A stretch of DNA of 6,468 nucleotides from Draconibacterium orientale (GTDB taxonomy: Bacteria > Bacteroidota > Bacteroidia > Bacteroidales > JAADGE01): NCBI GenBank assembly GCA_020718265.1, contig DYSM01000167.1:1-6468 (forward strand), given 5' to 3'. Under the pieces are notes generated by a model. The model did no database searches, was not told where the DNA came from, and worked only from the letters and a program-made list of their open reading frames with translations. Positions 1 through 5,561 of this stretch are shown piece by piece (positions within the stretch are counted from its first letter, which is position 1; the number at the start of each line of letters is the position of its first letter). The position numbers and the translations under genes were made by a program.

Positions 1-1
1 G

Positions 2-679
2 TCCGATAGGACATGGAAACGTCAGAAGAGACTTGACATGACACTAGATTATTTGTTCAGATTGCTTTACATTACATCCAAAGCCATTACGGAAAATATT
101 TCGGAAAGTGAAACGTATTCTACTGTTGTTAAAGTAATTACGATAAGCGTTTTGTATTTCGATTTAGGACAGGGCGAGGATTATATTTACAAAGGAACTA
201 CAAATTTTTTAGGTTTGCATTCCAAAGATCAATTGCAACTGTCGGACGGTCAACAGAAATTATTTCAAAAACAAAGTGTAGAACAAATTTTTCCGGAACA
301 TTATTTAATCCGAATTTCACAATTCGATGAAAAGAATTTTTCGTTCACGCAAGATAAATTCGATGAGTGGGTTTATTTCTTGAAAACCAGCGAGATAAAA
401 GAAAGTTTCACGGCAAAAGGTTTAGTCGAAGCACGAAAAAAACTTACCGTAATGAATTTGCCGACAGATGAACAACATGCCTACCAACGTTTTTTAGACA
501 AAGTGCGAACGGAAGCAAGCGTTGCCGAAACGTTGAAATTTGAGGCTGAGCAGAAAATTATTAAAAACAGAAATATCGAAATCGCCAAAAATCTGCTCAA
601 AAATAATATTGACAAACATATAATTTCTTTGACTACAGATTTGACTTTGAAAGAGATAGAACATATTGAAAATGAATAA
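2..679 (+). CDS. Rpn family recombination-promoting nuclease / PD-(D/E)XK putative transposase, 5' partial
   Basis: The reading frame is open to the left edge, and the 12 codons before the first ATG (position 38) read as protein of this family, so the true start lies outside the window. The visible 225 residues match the C-terminal part of the Rpn / PD-(D/E)XK nuclease-family transposase group as I know it. They contain a central stretch like VVKVITISVLYFDLGQGEDY, the segment DEWVYFLKTSEIK about two thirds of the way along, and a charged tail ending LTLKEIEHIENE that resembles the short helical repeat closing many Rpn proteins. Members are DNA endonucleases linked to RecA-independent recombination. 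They are numerous in Bacteroidota genomes and often decayed. The catalytic PD-(D/E)XK core would lie mostly upstream, so activity cannot be judged. The gene converges on mlaF with 110 nt between the stops. No inverted repeats or target duplication are visible at this end. Confidence 0.82.
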   Translation, partial: SDRTWKRQKRLDMTLDYLFRLLYITSKAITENISESETYSTVVKVITISVLYFDLGQGEDYIYKGTTNFLGLHSKDQLQLSDGQQKLFQKQSVEQIFPEHYLIRISQFDEKNFSFTQDKFDEWVYFLKTSEIKESFTAKGLVEARKKLTVMNLPTDEQHAYQRFLDKVRTEASVAETLKFEAEQKIIKNRNIEIAKNLLKNNIDKHIISLTTDLTLKEIEHIENE

Positions 680-747
680 AATACAGACTTTTTCGCATCA
701 ATGCGCTTTGTAATTATACAACGGTTTTATGATGCCGATGATTTCTA

Positions 748-769
748 CAGTGTCGGTAATAAAACACTG
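748..769 (+). terminator. weak hairpin between convergent genes, possible terminator
   Basis: CAGTGT (748-753) can pair with ACACTG (764-769) around a 10-nt loop. On the + strand it is followed by a T-rich stretch (about 774-783), which would suit the end of the rpn-like transcript. The stem is only 6 bp and the T-run is not immediate, so this is a weak call. A second tiny palindrome, CGCATCAATGCG at 694-705, lies 15 nt after the rpn stop and lacks a T-tract. Confidence 0.25.
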
Positions 770-789
770 ATAATCTAATTTTTATCACC

Positions 790-1551
790 TTACTCGTAAA
801 CTGCGTGTTTAATTTTTTTCATCAGTTCGGAGGCAAACACAAAGTCGTTGAGTTCTTGATTTGTGCTTGTAAAAATTTCTTCGCCGCTGCCTGTCCACCA
901 TTTTTCGCCTTTGTGGATGAAAATAATCGTATCGCCCATTTCGGCTACCGAGTTCATATCGTGCGTGTTCACAACGGTTACGGTATTGAAATCTACCGTA
1001 ATTTCTTTGATTAAACGGTCGATTACGATGGCTGTTTTAGGGTCGAGTCCGGAATTTGGTTCGTCGAAAAATAAATATTGCGGATTCAGAGCAATGGCTC
1101 GTGCAATGGCGTTTCGTTTTTGCATTCCGCCGCTGGTTTCAGACGGATAAAGGTCATACGCATTGGTTGGCATGTTTACGCGTTCGAGGCAAAATTCGGC
1201 GCGTTTTCTGATTTCTGCAGGTGTTTTTGTGGTAAACATTTGCAATGGAAACATTACATTTTGTATCACGGAAGAAGAATCAAAGAGCGCGCCGCCTTGA
1301 AACACCATGCCGATTTCTTTGCGAATTTCCTTCTTTTGTTTCATGTTCATATCGGAATACAGGCGACCGTCGTAAATAATTTGTCCTTTGTCAATTTCGT
1401 GCAAACCCACAGTGGATTTGAGCAGAACCGTTTTGCCCGAACCGCTTTGCCCGATAATCAGATTGGTTTTTCCGCGTTCGTAGTAGTGGCTGATGTCTTT
1501 AAGAACGTGGTTGTCGCCGAAAGATTTCCATATCGATTTGACTTCTATCAT
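790..1551 (-). CDS. mlaF: MlaF-type ABC transporter ATP-binding protein (MCE/lipid transport)
   Basis: Cytoplasmic ATPase subunit of a Mla/MCE-type lipid transporter. In the family it hydrolyses ATP to drive phospholipid movement between inner and outer membrane through MlaE and an MCE protein (MlaD). At 253 aa it is a normal single-domain size. Visible motifs in order: Walker A GQSGSGKT (34-41), Q-loop in GMVFQ (81-85), signature SETSGGMQKR (137-146), Walker B YLFFDEP (159-165), D-loop SGLD (167-170) and switch histidine H197 in NTHDM. The signature has Thr in place of the Leu of LSGG, with the SGG core kept; related proteins of this phylum also deviate there as I recall. The ATG overlaps the mlaE stop (ATGA, 1548-1551), implying translational coupling and one mRNA from the promoter upstream of mlaE. 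No MlaD/MCE gene follows; the next gene is convergent. Confidence 0.93.
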   Translation of the reverse strand: MIEVKSIWKSFGDNHVLKDISHYYERGKTNLIIGQSGSGKTVLLKSTVGLHEIDKGQIIYDGRLYSDMNMKQKKEIRKEIGMVFQGGALFDSSSVIQNVMFPLQMFTTKTPAEIRKRAEFCLERVNMPTNAYDLYPSETSGGMQKRNAIARAIALNPQYLFFDEPNSGLDPKTAIVIDRLIKEITVDFNTVTVVNTHDMNSVAEMGDTIIFIHKGEKWWTGSGEEIFTSTNQELNDFVFASELMKKIKHAVYE

Positions 1552-2294
1552 TTTGCAAGCAGTAATTGAGTGAGAATAACGTTGAAAAACAGGATAAGAA
1601 TACTGCTGTAAACCACGGATTTCGTGCCGGCTCTGCCCACTTCCAACGCGCCGCCTTTCACGTAATATCCTTGGTAAGCGGGAATTGTGGTTATGATAAA
1701 GGCAAATAATACAACTTTGATAAGCGAATACACAATGTAAAACGGTATCAAATAATAATGAATTCCGTAAATGTATTGGTCGGGCGGAATCGCGTTTGTG
1801 AACAGCACCGCGAGGTAGCCGCCGCCCACACCGATAAACATGCTGATGAGCGTGAGAAGCGGAAATGTAACAACTGCTGCAATTACCTTAGGCTGAATGA
1901 GATAAGCCGCAGAGTTTACGCCCATAATTTCCAACGCATCAATTTGTTCGTTGATACGCATAGTTCCCAATTCTGATGCGATGTTTGCGCCGACTTTTCC
2001 GGCAAGAATCAAACCAACAATGGTGGACGAAAATTCCAAAAACATGGAATCGCGCGCGCCCAAACCTACCAGATACAGAGGCACATACGATACGCCGATG
2101 TTGTAAGCCGTTTGCAGCGTGATAACCGCGCCCATGAATATCGAAATAATTATGACAATGCCGATGGATGAAATGCCGATTTTATCAATTTCTTCAAAAA
2201 TACGGTTTAAATACAACTTGCGCTTTTCCGGTTTTTTAAAAACTTTCGTGAGCAAAAAATAATAATGACCGAAACTGTATAATGTACGAAACAT
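1548..2294 (-). CDS. mlaE: MlaE-family lipid ABC transporter permease
   Basis: Integral inner-membrane permease that pairs with MlaF to form the transmembrane core of an MCE-type phospholipid transporter. The 248 aa match the family length. The hallmark is the conserved core around residues 100-125, GKVGANIASELGTMR followed by INEQIDALEIMG, which is diagnostic for MlaE/YrbE permeases. Hydrophobic segments lie at about 42-64, 84-103, 138-168, 182-206 and 226-246. The N-terminal 30-40 residues are basic and amphipathic, as expected for an interfacial helix. The ATG at 2294 has no Shine-Dalgarno sequence, which is normal for this phylum, and a promoter match sits about 25 nt upstream. It is the first gene of the mlaE-mlaF pair, and its TGA overlaps the mlaF ATG. 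The 92-nt gap from merR and its own promoter suggest transcription independent of merR. Confidence 0.93.
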   Translation of the reverse strand: MFRTLYSFGHYYFLLTKVFKKPEKRKLYLNRIFEEIDKIGISSIGIVIIISIFMGAVITLQTAYNIGVSYVPLYLVGLGARDSMFLEFSSTIVGLILAGKVGANIASELGTMRINEQIDALEIMGVNSAAYLIQPKVIAAVVTFPLLTLISMFIGVGGGYLAVLFTNAIPPDQYIYGIHYYLIPFYIVYSLIKVVLFAFIITTIPAYQGYYVKGGALEVGRAGTKSVVYSSILILFFNVILTQLLLAK

Positions 2295-2318
2295 GCTTGG
2301 CTCTCAAATTGGTTGCAA

Positions 2319-2350
2319 CAAAAATATGTTATTTTGTTCGATATTCAAAA
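2319..2350 (-). promoter_or_regulatory. Bacteroidota-type promoter for mlaE-mlaF
   Basis: Read on the - strand, a -7 element TATTTTTG (2319-2326) matches TAnnTTTG exactly. A TTTTG (2346-2350) forms the -33 element, with 19 nt between the two. This is the spacing and sequence known for the Bacteroidota primary sigma factor. Transcription would start near 2312, giving a leader of about 20 nt before the mlaE ATG. Confidence 0.6.
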
Positions 2351-2386
2351 TTTAAAGAAATAACACATCAGGCTTTCGGATTTTTT

Positions 2387-2728
2387 TTAGTCCATTCCTT
2401 CTTTTATGCTCACCAATTCGGCTCTGATATCTTGCAAAATTTTTACAAGTTCAAAATTATCGACAGTTCCTACTTTGTTATCTTTCAATTTTAGCTGCGC
2501 GCCCTTCAAGGTCATCCCGCGTTCTTTGACTAAATGAAAAATAAGTTTCAGGTTGTCAATATCTTTGGGCGTAAAAAGTCTGTTCCCTTTTTTGTTTTTT
2601 TTGGGCTTGAGAATTGAAAACTCTTGCTCCCAATAGCGTATCAATGAGGTATTTACCTCAAACATTTCTGCAACTTCACCTATCGTGTAGAACAGCTTTT
2701 CCAAAGGTTGATTTTTGTCTGTTTCCAT
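2387..2728 (-). CDS. small MerR-family transcriptional regulator
   Basis: A 113-aa protein with a MerR-type winged-helix DNA-binding domain. The helix-turn-helix begins at about residue 13 (FYTIGEVAEMFEVNTSLIRY) and continues WEQEFSILKP. The wing carries GNRLFTPKDIDNL (48-60), followed by a helix with ERGMTLKGAQLKLK (69-82). The last 30 residues look like a short dimerisation helix. No ligand- or metal-binding C-terminal domain and no cysteines are present, so it is not a classic metal sensor. It resembles the short MerR proteins widespread in Bacteroidota, whose targets are unknown to me. Divergent from rpoD and upstream of mlaE, but a separate mlaE promoter makes a shared operon uncertain. 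MerR proteins usually bind palindromes in spacers; none here can be assigned firmly. Confidence 0.88.
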   Translation of the reverse strand: METDKNQPLEKLFYTIGEVAEMFEVNTSLIRYWEQEFSILKPKKNKKGNRLFTPKDIDNLKLIFHLVKERGMTLKGAQLKLKDNKVGTVDNFELVKILQDIRAELVSIKEGMD

Positions 2729-2764
2729 GCGTAATGATTTCGTAATTATTTAATTTCTAATGGT

Positions 2765-2790
2765 TTAATAACACCGTCCGGCGTTATTAA
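2765..2790 (-). promoter_or_regulatory. strong hairpin in the merR 5' leader
   Basis: On the - strand RNA, the 26 nt fold into an 11-bp stem (UUAAUAACGCC with GGUGUUAUUAA, one G-U pair) closed by a GGAC tetraloop. It ends about 36 nt upstream of the merR ATG. On the + strand the pairing is broken by an A-C mismatch, so the structure favours the merR transcript. It is not followed by a U-tract, so it does not look like an intrinsic terminator. A leader RNA structure or a protein-binding inverted repeat is likelier. Confidence 0.5.
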
Positions 2791-2850
2791 GATGTAATGC
2801 TTTTCGATATTCTTAGCCTTGTCTCGAATAATACATGAGTTCAGTATAAA

Positions 2851-2884
2851 AAGTCATAAAGTTGAAAGTTTGTAAAGTTAAATT
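2851..2884. repeat. short degenerate tandem repeat, AAGTT core
   Basis: Four successive units begin with AAGTC or AAGTT at 7-9 nt intervals: AAGTCATA, AAGTTGA, AAGTTTGTA, AAGTTAAAT. The irregular period and AT-rich make-up point to a decayed microsatellite-like tract rather than a defined regulator site. Its role is unknown. Confidence 0.45.
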
Positions 2885-3021
2885 ACTGATAATAAGGAAT
2901 TTACTTAAATTATAAAATATTTTCAAAAACACAGATAATCAAGCATATAGATTGTTTAGCTAAAATAAAACAGGCTTTTTAGACCGGACTCATACATAAA
3001 ATTTGAGTTTCCGAATGACAA

Positions 3022-3029
3022 CAAAGATA
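3022..3029 (-). promoter_or_regulatory. possible -7 element for merR
   Basis: On the - strand TATCTTTG matches the Bacteroidota -7 consensus TAnnTTTG exactly. No TTG lies 19-21 nt upstream (the nearest TTTG is 28 nt away), so only half the promoter is present. If used, the merR leader would be close to 290 nt long and would include the 2765-2790 hairpin. Confidence 0.2.
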
Positions 3030-3090
3030 ACAATTTCAGCATAAAAATAGAAAATTTCAAAAAAAAAAATTAAAAATATCAATTGTAAAA

Positions 3091-3099
3091 AAAGGAGGT
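3091..3099 (+). promoter_or_regulatory. perfect Shine-Dalgarno-like 9-mer in the rpoD leader
   Basis: AAAGGAGGT is fully complementary to the anti-SD end of bacterial 16S rRNA. It sits about 60 nt before the rpoD ATG, far too distant to place a ribosome on it. No other gene in this window has any SD-like sequence, in keeping with the phylum. The only start-like codon at normal spacing is TTG at 3108, followed by one sense codon and TAA (3108-3116). Confidence 0.4.
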
Positions 3100-3132
3100 C
3101 AAAAAATTTGCATTAATTCAAAAAAAAAAGTC

Positions 3133-3149
3133 AATTTAGCCGCTAAATT
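3133..3149 (+). promoter_or_regulatory. perfect 7-bp hairpin immediately upstream of rpoD start
   Basis: AATTTAG and CTAAATT form a perfect inverted repeat around a CCG loop, ending 9 nt before the rpoD ATG. It overlaps the region a ribosome would occupy at initiation. It could be a weak translational control structure or a DNA operator; with five or six A-U pairs its stability is modest. Confidence 0.35.
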
Positions 3150-3158
3150 CGCCGAAAA

Positions 3159-4013
3159 ATGAAACAGCTCAAAATCACAAAGCAGGTTACCAATAGGGAA
3201 TCTGTCTCTTTAGACAAATATTTACAAGAAATAAGTAAATACGAGTTGTTGCGCCCCGAAGTAGAAGCGGAATTGTTTGCAAAAATCCGAAATGGCGATA
3301 TTCAGGCGTTGGATTTGTTGATAAAAGCAAATTTGAGATTTGTAATTTCTGTTGCAAAACAATATCAAAATCAAGGACTTACGCTCATAGATTTAATAAA
3401 CGAAGGCAACATCGGATTGATAAAAGCTGCACGTCGTTTTGACGAAACCAAAGGCTTTAAATTCATTTCGTATGCCGTTTGGTGGATTCGTCAGGCAATT
3501 TTGCAATCCTTAGCCGAACATGCTCGCATTGTGCGACTTCCACTTAATAAAATAGGTTCGATAAGCAAAGTAAATCAGGCATTTAACGATTTGGTGCAAA
3601 AATACGAACGCGAGCCAACGCCTGAAGAAATTGCAAAAGAATTGCAAATAGCTCCAAAAGAAGTGCGAAAAGCTATGGCTGAAAGCGAACGACACGTCTC
3701 AATTGATGCGCCGATTGATGAAGACGATGACAGAAATTTATACAGCGTGCTTCAAAATCCTGATAATCAGTCGCCTGAGAACGATATGATGCAGCAATCC
3801 CTGCGTTTGGAATTGTTGCGCGTGCTCGGAACTTTACCGCAACGTGAAGCAGAAATTATAAAAATGTACTATGGATTTGATTTGCCGCATCCGCTGACTT
3901 TAGAAGAAATCGGTTTGCAATTTGACCTCACACGAGAGCGCGTTCGTCAAATAAAAGGCAGAACGATGCGTGTTTTGAAACAGCGCAGCAAAATTTTACA
4001 ACAATACCTCTGA
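3159..4013 (+). CDS. rpoD: primary sigma factor RpoD/SigA, Bacteroidota type
   Basis: Sigma-70 family subunit that directs RNA polymerase to housekeeping promoters. The N-terminus MKQLKITKQVTNRES followed by LDKYLQEI is the standard start of the Bacteroidota primary sigma factor, which lacks region 1.1. The 284 aa fit the usual 285-290. Regions visible: 1.2 (about 18-50); 2.1-2.2 (50-90, NLRFVISVAKQYQ and LIDLINEGNIGLIKA); 2.3-2.4 (93-114, GFKFISYAVWWIRQAI with the promoter-melting aromatics); 3 (about 122-205, including HARIVRLPLNKIG); 4.2 (247-273, helix-turn-helix TLEEIGLQFDLTRERVRQIK). The -35-recognition residues R259, E260, R261, R263 and Q264 are conserved. The end of 4.2 (KGRTMRVLKQ) departs from the common KEKAIRRLR-like form. 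The ATG is preceded by A-rich sequence, a small hairpin and a remote SD-like element. Its 3' end overlaps the opposing aminotransferase gene by 18 bp. Confidence 0.95.
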   Translation: MKQLKITKQVTNRESVSLDKYLQEISKYELLRPEVEAELFAKIRNGDIQALDLLIKANLRFVISVAKQYQNQGLTLIDLINEGNIGLIKAARRFDETKGFKFISYAVWWIRQAILQSLAEHARIVRLPLNKIGSISKVNQAFNDLVQKYEREPTPEEIAKELQIAPKEVRKAMAESERHVSIDAPIDEDDDRNLYSVLQNPDNQSPENDMMQQSLRLELLRVLGTLPQREAEIIKMYYGFDLPHPLTLEEIGLQFDLTRERVRQIKGRTMRVLKQRSKILQQYL

Positions 4014-4862
4014 GGCAAGGTTTTTATTTAATTCATCCGAAAATTTCTTTCCAACATTTGTAAAAAAACGCCTGAGATTCAGTGCTTTCAAACTGCGAAC
4101 GCCCGAAATAGTGTTTGTCAGAAATATTTCTTCAACCGAAGGCACTTCGCTGTCGGAAAGTGATTGCTCAATATAGTTGTAATTTAATGATTCACAGAGT
4201 TTTGGCATGACACTTCTCACAACTCCTGCCACACATCCGTCGGAAACAGGAGGCGTGTAAACGGTTTTTCCGGACACAAAAAATAGGTTTGAAGAGATGG
4301 ATTCGCAAAAATTTCCGGCAGTATTTCGTATTAACATATCATCGGCTTTGACAAGTTTACGTGCATTTCCGGCAAGAATATGTATTCTGAAATTCCCTGA
4401 TAACTTATAAGGTGTGAACGTACTCGGCTGAATGCGATATGAATCGAAAATTGAAACAAATAAGCCGTCCGGATTAAATTCGGGCAACTTAATAACCTCT
4501 GTTTGAATCAAATAATCGACTTCGTTTGTGTCCGGCGTAAACAATCCTCCCGCTTTTCGGAACACGTGCAGGCGCACACGAGCATGGATGTAATGCTTGT
4601 TTTTGTTGAGCAATCGAATGATTTCGTTGAACAAAATATCGGGGTCGATGCTAAATTTTTTCGGTAATCCGAACATCAAAAGCCGCGCTGCATCGGAGAG
4701 TCGCGCGATGTGGCGATTGAAAAGCGGCAAGCGCATTCGTACGGCGAGCATGGTTTCAAAAACCGCATCGCCGTACATGAACGCTCTGTTGTCGAACGTG
4801 AGCGGAACACTGTTAGTATAGAAAAATTCGCCGTTGAAAATGACGGATTGTTTGTGTTCCAC
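3996..4862 (-). CDS. class IV PLP-dependent aminotransferase / aminodeoxychorismate lyase-like protein
   Basis: A 288-aa fold-type IV PLP enzyme (branched-chain aminotransferase, D-amino acid aminotransferase and 4-amino-4-deoxychorismate lyase superfamily). Visible landmarks: NGEFF (10-14) and NRAFMYGDAVFET (25-37) at the N-terminal domain; candidate PLP lysine K153 in PYKLSGN; the PLP-ring glutamate E187 in CESISSNLFFV; phosphate-binding SDGCVAGVVR (207-216); and EEIFLTNTISGVRSL (244-258) near the end. The substrate cannot be told from sequence; a PabC-like role in folate synthesis or a branched-chain/D-amino-acid transaminase are the main options. The start is GTG, the only standard start codon after the in-frame TGA at 4896-4898; the next Met (29) would remove conserved residues. 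It follows the HTH membrane protein gene by 13 nt, suggesting one operon, and converges on rpoD with an 18-bp overlap. Confidence 0.85.
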   Translation of the reverse strand: MEHKQSVIFNGEFFYTNSVPLTFDNRAFMYGDAVFETMLAVRMRLPLFNRHIARLSDAARLLMFGLPKKFSIDPDILFNEIIRLLNKNKHYIHARVRLHVFRKAGGLFTPDTNEVDYLIQTEVIKLPEFNPDGLFVSIFDSYRIQPSTFTPYKLSGNFRIHILAGNARKLVKADDMLIRNTAGNFCESISSNLFFVSGKTVYTPPVSDGCVAGVVRSVMPKLCESLNYNYIEQSLSDSEVPSVEEIFLTNTISGVRSLKALNLRRFFTNVGKKFSDELNKNLASEVLL

Positions 4863-4875
4863 CTGATTTGTTTGC

Positions 4876-5439
4876 TTATTTTGTAAAATAATACATCATA
4901 AATACAAAGGCTATCAGCAACATAGACGAAATTGTTACGCCTGCCAACGTGTAACGAACGCCTTGTTTGTGCGCTTGTAAATCGAAACTTGGAACTTCGA
5001 TAACAGTCGGGGCTTCGTTTTCGAGCGATTTGCTGGCATTTTGCAACGCTTCGAGTTCGATAAGCATATTTTCATTAGCTTCAATCACTTCTGCAAGTTC
5101 GTGCTGATTGTCAAAGAGTTGCTCCGTGAGTTCCTCAATTTTTGTGGTTTGCGACTTCACAACATCCTGCAAATCACCAATTTGTGTGCTGAGTTCTACT
5201 ATTTGAATATCTCTTTCGACAATATCGTTGTCCGGGTTGTTGTCCACGCCGTCCAAATCATCATCGGCATCATTTTCGCTTCCGGGCGGATATTTTTCCG
5301 TCAGAAACTCTTTGTCTATCAGATACTTATTACGCTCTTTGCGAATAAATTTCGACCCTTCGTGTTTTTGACACAAACGGTGAATCGTGGTTTGGCTTTT
5401 GCCGCTCAAATCTATGGCTTCTTGTACTGTAAGAAACAT
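4876..5439 (-). CDS. unrecognised tail-anchored helix-turn-helix coiled-coil protein
   Basis: I do not recognise a named family. The 187 aa have four visible parts. (1) Residues 1-50: a putative helix-turn-helix like those of excisionase/MerR-type proteins (TVQEAIDLSGKSQTTIHRLC), with a basic wing-like segment FIRKERNKYLIDKEFL. (2) Residues 55-72: a very acidic linker, ENDADDDLDGVDNNPDND, resembling a shortened calcium-binding thrombospondin type 3 repeat. (3) Residues 73-141: Glu/Gln/Leu-rich heptads predicting a coiled coil. (4) Residues 163-185: one hydrophobic segment (LAGVTISSMLLIAFVFMMYYF) ending two residues before the stop, i.e. a tail anchor. Positive residues just before it (HKQGVR) suggest the N-terminus is cytoplasmic. 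The likely picture is a membrane-tethered, dimeric, possibly DNA-binding protein; DNA binding is inferred only. The gene has its own candidate promoter and precedes the aminotransferase gene by 13 nt. Confidence 0.8.
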   Translation of the reverse strand: MFLTVQEAIDLSGKSQTTIHRLCQKHEGSKFIRKERNKYLIDKEFLTEKYPPGSENDADDDLDGVDNNPDNDIVERDIQIVELSTQIGDLQDVVKSQTTKIEELTEQLFDNQHELAEVIEANENMLIELEALQNASKSLENEAPTVIEVPSFDLQAHKQGVRYTLAGVTISSMLLIAFVFMMYYFTK

Positions 5440-5465
5440 TTTTTATGTGCATTAGGGGTTTGTTG

Positions 5466-5497
5466 CAAAATAAGTGAAAATTTTTGTATCGACACAA
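5466..5497 (-). promoter_or_regulatory. candidate promoter for the HTH protein - aminotransferase operon
   Basis: On the - strand TTG (5495-5497) is followed after 21 nt by TTATTTTG (5466-5473), one mismatch from TAnnTTTG. The implied start near 5459 gives a leader of about 20 nt before the ATG at 5439, the same arrangement as at mlaE. Together with the 122-nt gap after tatC this supports transcription separate from tatC. Confidence 0.4.
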
Positions 5498-5561
5498 TTT
5501 TTTGGCATAGAATGTCATACATTTTTTTCAACAGAGTTATTAACAATATTTAAAGTATGCT

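Larger units (their letters stand above)
2729..3158. other. 430-nt AT-rich divergent intergenic region (merR / rpoD)
   Basis: No convincing gene. It must contain the start signals of both merR (leftward) and rpoD (rightward). Visible contents from left to right: an 11-bp RNA hairpin on the merR side (2765-2790); a degenerate AAGTT repeat (2851-2884); a 10-bp palindrome TTTAGCTAAA (2955-2964); an exact -7-like box on the - strand (3022-3029); runs of A at 3059-3069, 3087-3093, 3101-3106 and 3120-3129; a perfect Shine-Dalgarno-like 9-mer (3091-3099); and a small perfect hairpin (3133-3149) ending 9 nt before the rpoD ATG. No strong promoter for rpoD was found. The best fit is TTG (3083-3085), 17 nt, then AAAATTTG (3103-3110), with a mismatch and short spacing. 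Confidence 0.7.

Noticed and set aside
1078..1569. 163-codon open frame on the + strand opposite mlaF
   Set aside because: It lies wholly antisense to a gene with all ABC ATPase motifs, its translation shows no family features, and long antisense frames are a common side effect of coding bias.
2955..2982. Palindrome TTTAGCTAAA and the nearby CTAAAA/TTTTAG pairing as a terminator or operator
   Set aside because: The pairing is almost all A-T, no gene ends nearby, and palindromes of this size are expected in such AT-rich DNA; it is only mentioned in the spacer description.
2821..3010. Possible terminal inverted repeats of a small MITE (ATACATGAGTTC near 2832 against GGACTCATAC near 2986)
   Set aside because: Only about six bases pair cleanly and no target duplication is visible.
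5509..5523. TGGCAT-AGA-ATGTCA hairpin between tatC and the HTH gene as a tatC terminator
   Set aside because: It pairs fully only on the + strand (G-U), while tatC is on the - strand, and no U-tract follows in the - strand RNA.
5041..5553. 170-codon open frame on the + strand opposite the HTH coiled-coil gene
   Set aside because: The translation is rich in Phe, Ile and Cys without recognisable motifs, as expected from the complement of a Glu/Gln/Leu-rich coiled coil; the - strand protein has a coherent domain order and a promoter.
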